NCBI RefSeq assembly: GCF_015637705.1
Contig: NZ_JADOBE010000001.1
Span: forward strand, 541,573-605,572
Origin: Pseudomonas sp. N040
GTDB lineage: Bacteria > Pseudomonadota > Gammaproteobacteria > Pseudomonadales > Pseudomonadaceae
Length of the DNA: 64,000 nucleotides
Direction of reading: 5' to 3'
The translations under genes were made by a program, and so were the position numbers. Shown here one piece after another: positions 57,522 to 64,000 of the stretch; position 1 is the stretch's first letter; the number at the start of each line of letters is the position of its first letter. The notes under the pieces were generated by a model. The model was not told where the DNA came from and did not search any database. It saw only the letters and a list, made by a program, of their open reading frames with translations.

Positions 57522-58660
57522 TGCGCGTTCTGCATTTCTTCAAGACCTACCTGCCGGAAACCATGGGCGGCATCGAGCAGGTGATTTTCCAACTCTGTCA
57601 GAGCACATTGCCTTTCGGCATCCACAGCGAGGTATTGACCCTGAGCGTGGATCCGCAGCCGGCGGATGTGCAGGTGGCGGATCACCTGGTGCATCGCGCC
57701 AGGCTTGATCTCCAGCTGGCCTCTACCGGGTTTTCCTGGAGCCTGCTCCGCCAGTTCCGCGAACTGGCGGAGCAGGCCGACCTGATCCATTACCACTTCC
57801 CCTGGCCGTTCATGGACCTGCTGCACTTTCTGGCACGCATCGACAAGCCGGTGGTGGTCACCTATCACTCGGACATCATTCGCCAGCAGCTGTTGCTGCG
57901 GCTGTACAGTCCGCTCATGCACCGCTTCCTTGGCGCCGCCGACCGCATCGTTGCAGCTTCTCCCAATTACCTGGAAACCAGCAGCGTGTTGCAGCGCTAC
58001 CGCGACAAGACGGTGGTAATACCGTACGGGCTGGACCGCAACAGCTATGTGGAGCCAGGCAGCCAGTGTATCTCTGCTTGGGAGCAGCGTTTTGGCCGGC
58101 GCTTCTTTCTGTTCGTCGGGGTGATGCGTTATTACAAGGGGCTGCATATTCTGCTGGAAGCCGCGCGGTTAACCGGTTACCCGGTGGTGATAGTCGGCGC
58201 CGGCCCGCTGGAGGACGAGCTGAGGAGCCAGGCGGCGCGCCTTGGCGCGGACAATGTGCATTTTCTCGGCCGCCTGGGGGATGAAGACAAGGTAGCCTTG
58301 CTGAAACTCTGTACGGCCATTGTGTTTCCGTCGCACTTGCGTTCCGAGGCTTTCGGCATCTCCCTGCTGGAAGGTGCGATGTTCGGCAAACCGATGATTT
58401 CCAGCGAGATAGGCACCGGCACCAGTTACATCAATATTCAGGGTGAAACTGGATTGGTCGTGCCGCCCAGCGATCCGCAGGCCTTTGCTGCAGCCATGCG
58501 CCAACTGTGGGAGGCGCCCGAGCTGGCCGGGCAAATGGGCCGTCTGGCGCTGCAGCGCTATCAGCAGCTGTTTACCGCCGAGCGCATGGGCCGGCAGATG
58601 GCCGAACTCTACCGAGAGGTACGGGCGCAGCACCTGGCTCAGGCAAATTCCGGCCAGTAG
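57521..58660 (+). CDS. wbpZ: D-rhamnosyltransferase, WbpZ-like (GT4)
   Basis: A 379-residue GT4 enzyme with MRVLHFFKTYLPETMGGIEQVI at its start (the GGxE loop of this family), VVVTYHSDI, FVGVMRYYKGLH and the donor motif EAFGISLLE. WbpZ in P. aeruginosa adds the first D-rhamnose to the lipid-linked primer. It overlaps the wbpY stop by one base. Its last 22 bases overlap the 3' end of the convergent sulfotransferase gene. Confidence 0.88.
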   Translation: MRVLHFFKTYLPETMGGIEQVIFQLCQSTLPFGIHSEVLTLSVDPQPADVQVADHLVHRARLDLQLASTGFSWSLLRQFRELAEQADLIHYHFPWPFMDLLHFLARIDKPVVVTYHSDIIRQQLLLRLYSPLMHRFLGAADRIVAASPNYLETSSVLQRYRDKTVVIPYGLDRNSYVEPGSQCISAWEQRFGRRFFLFVGVMRYYKGLHILLEAARLTGYPVVIVGAGPLEDELRSQAARLGADNVHFLGRLGDEDKVALLKLCTAIVFPSHLRSEAFGISLLEGAMFGKPMISSEIGTGTSYINIQGETGLVVPPSDPQAFAAAMRQLWEAPELAGQMGRLALQRYQQLFTAERMGRQMAELYREVRAQHLAQANSGQ

Positions 58661-59490
58661 TCAGCCGCTTTGTTGCAGTAGGCGAGGAGGCGCTGGATAT
58701 CGTCGCGCAAGGTTTGCACGACGTACTCGCGGGAGCCCGGCTCCCAGTCCAGCGCCCCGCGGAAGCGTGGGCGCATCCCCACCGCGGTAAAGAAACGCTC
58801 CTGCATGGGCAAGGGTATTTTCGCCAGCTTGAAGCCGGTGTGCGGGTTGGTGCGCAGGAAGCGCAACAGGCGGGTGTCGTAGCGCTTTTCTTCCTGTGAG
58901 TTGAGCCGGGTTCCGGCTGACGGGTTTTGAAACGTCGCATCGACACCGAGAAAGCGGTAACAGCGGGCCAGTTCGTGCTGGGCATCCCGCTGTAGGTCCT
59001 CGAGGAACACCACAAGAATCTGCCCGTCGCCAAAGCGCTGGCGGAAAGGCTGCAGGCGCTGCCAATAGTGCGAGTCCTGCAGCAGGGCGGGAAGTCCTGC
59101 GATGGCCTGGCTGATGCCAAACGGGGCATTTACGGCATATTTGGCACCGCTGTGGTGAAATTCCCGATAGCTCGACTCGATCCGTTTAAGCGGGTTGCGC
59201 ACACAGAAAATCAGCTTCATCTGCGGGTTGTTCTGCTGCAGGCGCGTGCTGACCAGCTCTTCGAATTGCGGGGTCGCGTACATTTGCGAGCCTTCGCCGC
59301 AGAGCTGCTCCGGAGTCGCCGCTGCGAACAGGGCACGATAGGCCTCCGCGTCGCTCTCGAGGTCGGCCCGGATGAAATGATGCGGCTCTTTGAATGCAGG
59401 TACGAAAATCTGCGGATGTTCCCCCAGCAGATAGCACAGTGTGGTGGTTCCGCACTTGCTGATGCCGGGAACCATGAAGTCCATTTTCAT
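58639..59490 (-). CDS. PAPS-dependent sulfotransferase
   Basis: A 283-residue sulfotransferase. The 5'-phosphosulfate loop is SKCGTTTL (residues 11-18), the 3'-phosphate site is VRNPLKRIESSYREF (near 82), and the late RFRGALDWEPGSREYVV region resembles the family end. It should move sulfate from PAPS onto a hydroxyl, most likely of a sugar in the adjacent polysaccharide. The ATG at 59490 has GAGGAG ten bases upstream; the frame is open further, through a CGTGG repeat, to a GTG at 59640 that overlaps the pnt terminator and so is less likely. It is convergent with wbpZ. Confidence 0.85.
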   Translation of the reverse strand: MKMDFMVPGISKCGTTTLCYLLGEHPQIFVPAFKEPHHFIRADLESDAEAYRALFAAATPEQLCGEGSQMYATPQFEELVSTRLQQNNPQMKLIFCVRNPLKRIESSYREFHHSGAKYAVNAPFGISQAIAGLPALLQDSHYWQRLQPFRQRFGDGQILVVFLEDLQRDAQHELARCYRFLGVDATFQNPSAGTRLNSQEEKRYDTRLLRFLRTNPHTGFKLAKIPLPMQERFFTAVGMRPRFRGALDWEPGSREYVVQTLRDDIQRLLAYCNKAADYWPEFA

Positions 59491-59505
59491 CTGACCATGA
59501 CTCCT

Positions 59506-59540
59506 CGTGGCGTGGCGTGGCGTGGCGTGGCGTGGCGTGG
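59506..59540. repeat. Pentanucleotide tandem repeat, seven perfect copies of CGTGG
   Basis: Read on the minus strand this is seven CCACG units that end on the first base of the GAGGAG ribosome site of the sulfotransferase. The unit length is not a multiple of three, so slippage would shift any frame read through it and would also change leader or promoter spacing. No other run of this kind is seen in the window. Confidence 0.95.
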
Positions 59541-59611
59541 CGCAGGCTCGGGCGGAAGCTGCGCAGGCGGCACGGGGCCGCAGATGCTGATGCTTAGGAT
59601 TTTGCCATGCC

Positions 59612-59655
59612 AGAAAAAGAAAATGCCAGCCGGAGATCACTCTCCGGCTGGCATT
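59612..59655 (-). terminator. Intrinsic terminator of the pnt operon
   Basis: A 15-base perfect stem (AATGCCAGCCGGAGA with its complement) and a four-base loop; on the minus strand it is followed by TTTTCTTTTTC. It lies 18 bases past the pntB stop and probably ends the pntAA-AB-B transcript. Confidence 0.92.
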
Positions 59656-59673
59656 GACAGGCGCGCGACGGGC

Positions 59674-61122
59674 TTATTCGACCGCTTTGACCATGTCCTC
59701 GATGACCTTCTTGGCGTCGCCAAACACCATCATGGTCTTGTCCAGGTAGAACAGTTCGTTGTCCAGGCCGGCGTAGCCGCTGGCCATCGAGCGCTTGTTG
59801 ACGATCACGGTCTTGGCCTTGTAGGCCTCGAGGATCGGCATGCCGGCGATCGGCGACTTCGGGTCGTTCTTCGCCGCCGGGTTGACCACGTCGTTGGCGC
59901 CGAGCACCAGCACCACGTCGGCCTGGCCGAATTCGGAGTTGATGTCGTCCATCTCGAACACCTGCTCGTAAGGCACTTCGGCCTCGGCCAGCAGGACGTT
60001 CATGTGGCCCGGCATACGGCCGGCAACCGGGTGGATCGCGTACTTCACGGTCACGCCACGGTGGGTCAGCTTCTCCGCCAGTTCCATCAGCGCGTGCTGG
60101 GCACGGGCCACGGCCAGACCGTAGCCCGGCACGATGATCACGGTGTCGGCGTTGGTCAGCAGGAAGGCAGCGTCGTCGGACGAGCCGGACTTAACCGGAC
60201 GGGCTTCCTGGGCACCAGCCGGGCCGGCTGCTTCAGTTGCGCCGCCGAAACCGCCGAGGATCACGTTGAAGAACGAACGGTTCATCGCCTTGCACATGAT
60301 GTACGAGAGGATGGCGCCCGACGAACCCACCAGCGAACCGGCGATGATCAGCATCGAGTTGTTCAGCGAGAAGCCGATACCGGCCGCCGCCCAGCCCGAG
60401 TAGCTGTTGAGCATCGACACGACTACCGGCATGTCGGCGCCGCCGATCGGGATGATGATCAGCACGCCAATCACGAAAGCCAGCGCCAGCATCACGGTGA
60501 AGGCCGTCAGATTGCCGCTGAACATGAACACCAGACCCAGGCCGAGCACGGTCAGGCCGATCACCAGGTTGATCAGGTGCTGGCCCTTGAACTGCACCGG
60601 TGCACCCTGGAACAGGCGGAACTTGTACTTGCCCGACAGCTTGCCGAAGGCGATTACCGAACCGGAGAAGGTGATCGCACCGATGGCTGCGCCGAGGAAC
60701 AGTTCCAGGCGGTTGCCGGCAGGAATGGCGTCACCCAGGTGGGCGACGATGCCCAGCGACTGTGGCTCCACGACGGCAGCAATGGCGATGAATACCGCGG
60801 CCAGGCCGATCATGCTGTGCATGAAGGCGACCAGCTCCGGCATCTTGGTCATTTCCACGCGCTTGGCCATGATCGAGCCGGCGGTACCGCCGACCAGCAG
60901 GCCGACCAGCACAAAGCCGAGGCCCTTGGCAGCGCCGCCCTCGGCCATTTCCGCGCCGAGCTTGAACACCAGGAACACCGTGGTGACCACGGCAATGCCC
61001 ATGCCGATCATGCCGAACAGGTTGCCCTTGCGCGACGTGGTCGGGTGCGACAGGCCCTTGAGTGCCTGAATGAAGCAGATCGAAGCGATCAGGTAGAGCA
61101 GGGTTATCAGATTCATGCTCAT
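59674..61122 (-). CDS. pntB: NAD(P) transhydrogenase, beta subunit
   Basis: A 482-residue integral membrane protein of proton-translocating transhydrogenase. Nine helices fill about residues 5-265 (domain II), followed by the NADP-binding domain III with VPGYGLAVARAQHAL and HPVAGRMPGHMNVLLAEA, VLVLGANDVVNPAA and NKRSMASGYAGLDNELF, all PntB hallmarks. It uses the proton gradient to reduce NADP with NADH. The start is at 61122 (MSMNLI); it lies one base past the pntAB stop. Confidence 0.96.
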   Translation of the reverse strand: MSMNLITLLYLIASICFIQALKGLSHPTTSRKGNLFGMIGMGIAVVTTVFLVFKLGAEMAEGGAAKGLGFVLVGLLVGGTAGSIMAKRVEMTKMPELVAFMHSMIGLAAVFIAIAAVVEPQSLGIVAHLGDAIPAGNRLELFLGAAIGAITFSGSVIAFGKLSGKYKFRLFQGAPVQFKGQHLINLVIGLTVLGLGLVFMFSGNLTAFTVMLALAFVIGVLIIIPIGGADMPVVVSMLNSYSGWAAAGIGFSLNNSMLIIAGSLVGSSGAILSYIMCKAMNRSFFNVILGGFGGATEAAGPAGAQEARPVKSGSSDDAAFLLTNADTVIIVPGYGLAVARAQHALMELAEKLTHRGVTVKYAIHPVAGRMPGHMNVLLAEAEVPYEQVFEMDDINSEFGQADVVLVLGANDVVNPAAKNDPKSPIAGMPILEAYKAKTVIVNKRSMASGYAGLDNELFYLDKTMMVFGDAKKVIEDMVKAVE

Positions 61123-61123
61123 C

Positions 61124-61438
61124 TCAATGCTTCTCCGCCGGAGCCTTGGGGGCCTTTTTCTTGAACATTTCCAGCATGCGCCGGGTAACCAGGAAGCCAC
61201 CGAACACGTTGACCGCGGCCAGTGCCACGGCCAGCGTGCCCATGGTCTTGCCCAGCGGGGTGACGGTCAGGGCCGCCGCCAGCATGGCGCCGACGATGAC
61301 GATCGCGGAAATCGCGTTGGTCACGGCCATCAGTGGCGTGTGCAGCGCGGGAGTCACGTTCCATACCACGTGGTAGCCCACGTAGATCGCCAGAACGAAG
61401 ATGATCAGGTTGTAGATGCTGGGGGAAATCAGTTCCAT
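61124..61438 (-). CDS. pntAB: NAD(P) transhydrogenase, small alpha-type membrane subunit
   Basis: A 104-residue protein with three helices that corresponds to the C-terminal membrane part of the alpha subunit in enterics. The [49 protein letters not shown] helix pattern is the family signature. AAGGAG lies seven bases before the ATG at 61438. It sits 14 bases after pntAA. A split alpha subunit (pntAA plus pntAB) is normal in Pseudomonas. Confidence 0.95.
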   Translation of the reverse strand: MELISPSIYNLIIFVLAIYVGYHVVWNVTPALHTPLMAVTNAISAIVIVGAMLAAALTVTPLGKTMGTLAVALAAVNVFGGFLVTRRMLEMFKKKAPKAPAEKH

Positions 61439-61452
61439 GTCTCTACTCCTTG

Positions 61453-62574
61453 TTAGCCGTTGGTCCGCACGACCTGGCCGTCGCGGCACATCAGGCACGC
61501 GGCGACGATGTCGTCTTCCAGATTGAGGTGGAACTTGCCTTCGCCGTCGATGACCAGCTTGAGGAAGTCCAGCAGGTTGCGGGCGTACAGCGCCGAAGCG
61601 TCTGCCGGCACCAGTGCGGCCAGGTTGGTGTGACCGACGATGGTCACGCCGTGCTTGACCACTACCTGATCGGCTTCGGTCAGCGGGCAGTTGCCACCCT
61701 GAGCGGCCGCGAGGTCGATGATCACCGAGCCGGGCTTCATTTCTTCCACGGTGGCGGCGTGCAGCAGGGTCGGCGCCTTGCGGCCCGGAATCAGCGCGGT
61801 GGTGATGACGATGTCAGCCTGCTTGGCGCGTTCGTGCACGGCACCGGCCTGACGCTGCATCCACGAGGCCGGCATCGGCCGGGCATAACCGCCCACGCCC
61901 TCGGCGCACTCGCGCTCCTCATCGGTCTCGAACGGCACGTCGACAAACTTGGCGCCAAGCGATTCGATCTGCTCCTTGACCGCAGGACGCACATCGGACG
62001 CTTCGATCACCGCACCCAGGCGCTTGGCCGTGGCGATGGCCTGCAGGCCGGCGACACCGGCACCGAGAATCAGTACGCGGGCGGCCTTCACCGTACCGGC
62101 GGCGGTCATCAGCATCGGCATGAAGCGCGGGTAGTGATGGGCGCCCAGCAGCACGGCCTTGTAGCCGGCAATGTTGGCTTGCGAGGAGAGCACGTCGAGG
62201 CTCTGCGCGCGCGAGGTGCGCGGCGCGGCTTCGAGGGCGAAGGCGATAATCCCGCGAGCGGCCATGCGCGCAATGCTCTCGTTGTCGAACGGGTTGAGCA
62301 TGCCGACCAGCACCGCGCCGGCTTTCATGTGCGCCAGTTCGGCTTCGCTGGGAGCCAGTACTTTCAGCACCAGATCAGCACCAAGTGCCGCAGCCGCATT
62401 GCCGATAGCGGCACCGACCACTTCATAGACGTGGTCCGGCAGGCTGGCATTAACGCCGGCACCGCTCTGCACGGTGACCTGATGGCCCTGGGCAATCAGC
62501 TTCTTGATGGTTTCCGGGGTGGCGGCTACCCGCGTCTCACCGGCATGGGTTTCGAGTGGAACACCAATATGCAC
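61453..62574 (-). CDS. pntAA: NAD(P) transhydrogenase, NAD-binding alpha subunit
   Basis: A 373-residue soluble subunit that binds NAD(H), with the alanine dehydrogenase/PntA fold. Landmarks are the start [41 protein letters not shown] (Rossmann loop), [10 protein letters not shown], and the NAD-specific [15 protein letters not shown]. The start is GTG at 62574, with AGGAG upstream; the length fits that of P. aeruginosa PntAA. It is the first gene of the operon; the promoter lies in the 437-base gap upstream. Confidence 0.95.
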   Translation of the reverse strand: MHIGVPLETHAGETRVAATPETIKKLIAQGHQVTVQSGAGVNASLPDHVYEVVGAAIGNAAAALGADLVLKVLAPSEAELAHMKAGAVLVGMLNPFDNESIARMAARGIIAFALEAAPRTSRAQSLDVLSSQANIAGYKAVLLGAHHYPRFMPMLMTAAGTVKAARVLILGAGVAGLQAIATAKRLGAVIEASDVRPAVKEQIESLGAKFVDVPFETDEERECAEGVGGYARPMPASWMQRQAGAVHERAKQADIVITTALIPGRKAPTLLHAATVEEMKPGSVIIDLAAAQGGNCPLTEADQVVVKHGVTIVGHTNLAALVPADASALYARNLLDFLKLVIDGEGKFHLNLEDDIVAACLMCRDGQVVRTNG

Positions 62575-63011
62575 TGGGTAATCTCCTGCGTGTGATCGTT
62601 CTAGGTGGAACCGGGCCGCTACGTTGGCAGTCCGGGATGGCTGATCAGCACAAAGATCCGCGCGGCACAGGGGTGTTAGGCCGGCGGGGACGGCATTCTG
62701 CAACTGAACGGCGAGGCGTTCAAGAAGTTATGGAGTATTGAAAATCCATAACTACAAGTTATGGGTTCATGCCTGCCATTTATACTGCCTGCCAGCCTTG
62801 TCCTGGCTGGCTCCGGCGCGCTGCTGGCAAGCTTCTTGGTGGAAAAATGGAGGTGCCAGGCCTATGACCGTTCGTCGGTTTTACCGTTGTGTGTAATGTA
62901 TCGAACAAGGCGTGCAAAATATTGCCCGAGGCCTTTGCCGGTGCGGCTTGAGCTGAATCTAGCGGAAAATGACCGGTAGCGCTGCCACAGTCGCGCTACA
63001 TCGGCGCACGC
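62575..63011. promoter_or_regulatory. Upstream region of pntAA (437 bases without a gene)
   Basis: This gap lies between the pntAA start and the stop of the LysR gene, both on the minus strand. It holds the AGTTATGG half-site cluster at 62726-62764. The plus-strand frame at 62761-62979 has no ribosome site and no recognisable family, so I treat it as non-coding. No clear -35/-10 pair could be fixed by eye. Confidence 0.6.
62726..62764. promoter_or_regulatory. Three AGTTATGG half-sites, candidate operator
   Basis: AGTTATGG occurs at 62726-62733, its complement CCATAACT at 62746-62753, and AGTTATGG again at 62757-62764. The last two form a perfect palindrome CATAACT-ACA-AGTTATG (62747-62763). 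The cluster is about 150 bases before pntAA and is A/T-richer than its surroundings, as expected of a promoter-operator. The adjacent LysR regulator could be its reader. Confidence 0.5.
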
Positions 63012-63932
63012 CTAGCGCGGCGTGGCCGGCGTGGCGTTTTCGCGCTGGTAGGCAAGGGCTGCCTGCAGCAGCCAGTCACGAAACACGCGCAGGGCCGCCG
63101 ATTCGACTTTGCGCTCGGGAACAATCAGGTAGTAGCCGTGCTCGCCGGGCACGCTCTGTCCGTTGGCGACGGCCAGGCGGCCGTCAGCCAGTTCGCGCTC
63201 GATCAGGAAAGGCGGAATCAGTGCCACGCCCATGCCGTGGCTGGCGGCCTGGGCGAGCATGGAGAACAGTTCGTAGCGCGGCCCGCTGAGGTCCTGGGCG
63301 ATGTTCAGGCCCTGATGGCCGAACCATTGACGCCAGGCGTAGGGGCGGGTGCTTTGTTGCAGTAGCGGCAACTGCGCCAGTTCGGCGGCACTCAGTTGCG
63401 CGCGGCCAGCCAGCAGTGCCGGGCTGCACACCGGCTGCGCGTTCTCGCGCATCAGGAAGTGCGCTTCGGTGCCCGACCATTCGCCATCGCCAAAGTGGAT
63501 AGCGGCATCGAAGCTGGTGTCGGCAAACAGGAATGGCCGGGTGCGGCTGGACAGGTTGACGGTGATCTGCGGCTGCTGGCGCTGCAGTTCGGCCAGGCGC
63601 GGCAACAGCCACTGGGTGCCGAAGGACGGGCCGACTGCCAGTTCGATGTTCTGCGCGCCCTGCTGGCTCATCACCGCCAGGGTGTCGCGTTCGACCGCGT
63701 CCAGCTGCGCCGCCACCCTCCGGGCGTAGGCCAGCCCGGCTTCGGTGAGCTTGACGCCGCGCCGCGAGCGACGAAACAGCTCGACGCCGAGGAAGGCTTC
63801 CAGCCCGGCAACCTGCCGGCAGATGGCGCTCTGGGTCAGCGCCAGCTCATCGGCGGCCTTGGTGAAGCTGGCGTGGCGGGCGGCTGCCTCGAAGCTGATC
63901 AGGGCGCTGGTACTGGGGATCTTGCGGCGCAT
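63012..63932 (-). CDS. LysR-family regulator, GcvA-like
   Basis: A 306-residue LysR regulator with the winged helix at residues 8-66 (ALISFEAAARHASFTKAADELALTQSAICRQVAGLEAFLGVELFRR) and effector domain from about 90. The TQSAICRQV recognition helix and the WLLPRLAELQ block place it in the GcvA-like group. It lies upstream of pntAA on the same strand, 437 bases away, and is probably transcribed from its own promoter. In P. aeruginosa a LysR gene is also found near pntAA as I recall. AGGA lies 12 bases before the ATG. Confidence 0.93.
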   Translation of the reverse strand: MRRKIPSTSALISFEAAARHASFTKAADELALTQSAICRQVAGLEAFLGVELFRRSRRGVKLTEAGLAYARRVAAQLDAVERDTLAVMSQQGAQNIELAVGPSFGTQWLLPRLAELQRQQPQITVNLSSRTRPFLFADTSFDAAIHFGDGEWSGTEAHFLMRENAQPVCSPALLAGRAQLSAAELAQLPLLQQSTRPYAWRQWFGHQGLNIAQDLSGPRYELFSMLAQAASHGMGVALIPPFLIERELADGRLAVANGQSVPGEHGYYLIVPERKVESAALRVFRDWLLQAALAYQRENATPATPR

Positions 63933-63978
63933 GCCGGGCTTCCTGGGAAATGGCTCGTTAGGTATGCAGGGCTGTGAC

Positions 63979-64000
63979 CGTAGGGTGGGCGTAGGGTGGG
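63979..64000. repeat. Partial GTAGGGTGG-type repeat at the window edge
   Basis: CGTAGGGTGGG appears twice in tandem in the last 22 bases. It is the same end sequence as the repeats at 9086, 20305 and 22096; the rest lies outside the window. Confidence 0.7.

Noticed and set aside
59490..59640. An N-terminal extension of the sulfotransferase starting at the GTG at 59640
   Set aside because: It would overlap the pnt terminator stem, encode the pentanucleotide repeat as low-complexity protein, and add residues not seen in the family; the ATG at 59490 with GAGGAG fits better.
62761..62979. A 72-codon plus-strand frame with a hydrophobic start upstream of pntAA
   Set aside because: It begins inside the AGTTATGG array, has no ribosome site, and its second half is a run of basic and cysteine residues without family features; it is more likely chance in regulatory DNA.

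Overview
The window reads as chromosomal DNA of a Pseudomonas (gamma-proteobacterium). The evidence is a GC-rich, strongly GC3-biased coding style, the classic Pseudomonas REP sequence as an inverted pair at 7772-7833, two DUF2388 proteins (a family typical of Pseudomonas), and a gene set that in P. aeruginosa sits on both sides of the replication origin (purEK, aspA, the common polysaccharide antigen genes, pntAA-AB-B). The species cannot be fixed from the sequence alone. I see no rRNA, tRNA, CRISPR array, prophage or insertion sequence.

Layout. 1-2258: the 3' part of a PilT/PilU-type ATPase and a membrane diguanylate cyclase. 2301-6530 (minus): a MAPEG membrane protein, an LprI-MliC fusion lysozyme inhibitor, a small membrane protein, a PliI-type lysozyme inhibitor and a secreted amidohydrolase. 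6691-7752: an extended SDR. 7850-12237 (minus): a four-gene MacAB-like export operon with a membrane fusion protein, an ATPase and two different FtsX/MacB permeases. 12456-13352: a hexose-6-phosphate mutarotase-like protein. 13575-15786 (minus): purE-purK and a DUF3299 protein, with a terminator-like hairpin in the purE leader. 16036-19329: an AraC regulator, an acetylpolyamine deacetylase and a polyamine-binding protein. 19373-21980: a divergent LysR regulator and aspartase. 22194-27896: an XRE regulator, an AGCS symporter, asparaginase, a PaiB-like protein, a GNAT and a solute-binding protein. 27978-32861 (minus): a DUF4105 protein, two DUF2388 proteins and a wax ester synthase/DGAT-family protein with a long basic Ala/Pro/Lys tail.

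33044-58660 (plus) is one large polysaccharide locus. Its core (47845-58660) makes and exports a D-rhamnose polymer. WbpW makes GDP-mannose, Gmd and Rmd convert it to GDP-D-rhamnose, WbpX/Y/Z-type glycosyltransferases polymerise it, and Wzm/Wzt (Wzt with a C-terminal carbohydrate-binding domain) export it. A two-domain FkbM methyltransferase inserted between wzt and rmd is a good candidate for the chain-terminating enzyme. The accessory set (33044-39915) has three paralogous methyltransferases, two paralogous glycosyltransferases and an O-acyltransferase, and resembles the accessory genes of the P. aeruginosa common antigen locus. Between the two lies a module (40528-47797) bounded by a UDP-xylose synthase and a UDP-glucose dehydrogenase. 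It holds a GtrB-like glycosyltransferase, a GtrA-like flippase and three membrane proteins that I cannot assign to well-characterised families. The simplest reading is a system that makes UDP-xylose, flips lipid-linked xylose and decorates the polymer in the periplasm. Almost every gene in the locus overlaps the next by 1-17 bases, so translation is probably coupled.

58639-59490 (minus) is a sulfotransferase convergent with wbpZ. Seven perfect copies of a 5-base repeat touch its ribosome binding site, which suggests a phase-variable sulfation step. 59674-62574 (minus) is pntAA-pntAB-pntB (transhydrogenase), preceded by a region with three AGTTATGG half-sites. A GcvA-type LysR regulator closes the window. 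A dispersed repeat with GTAGGGTGG ends occurs at four places.
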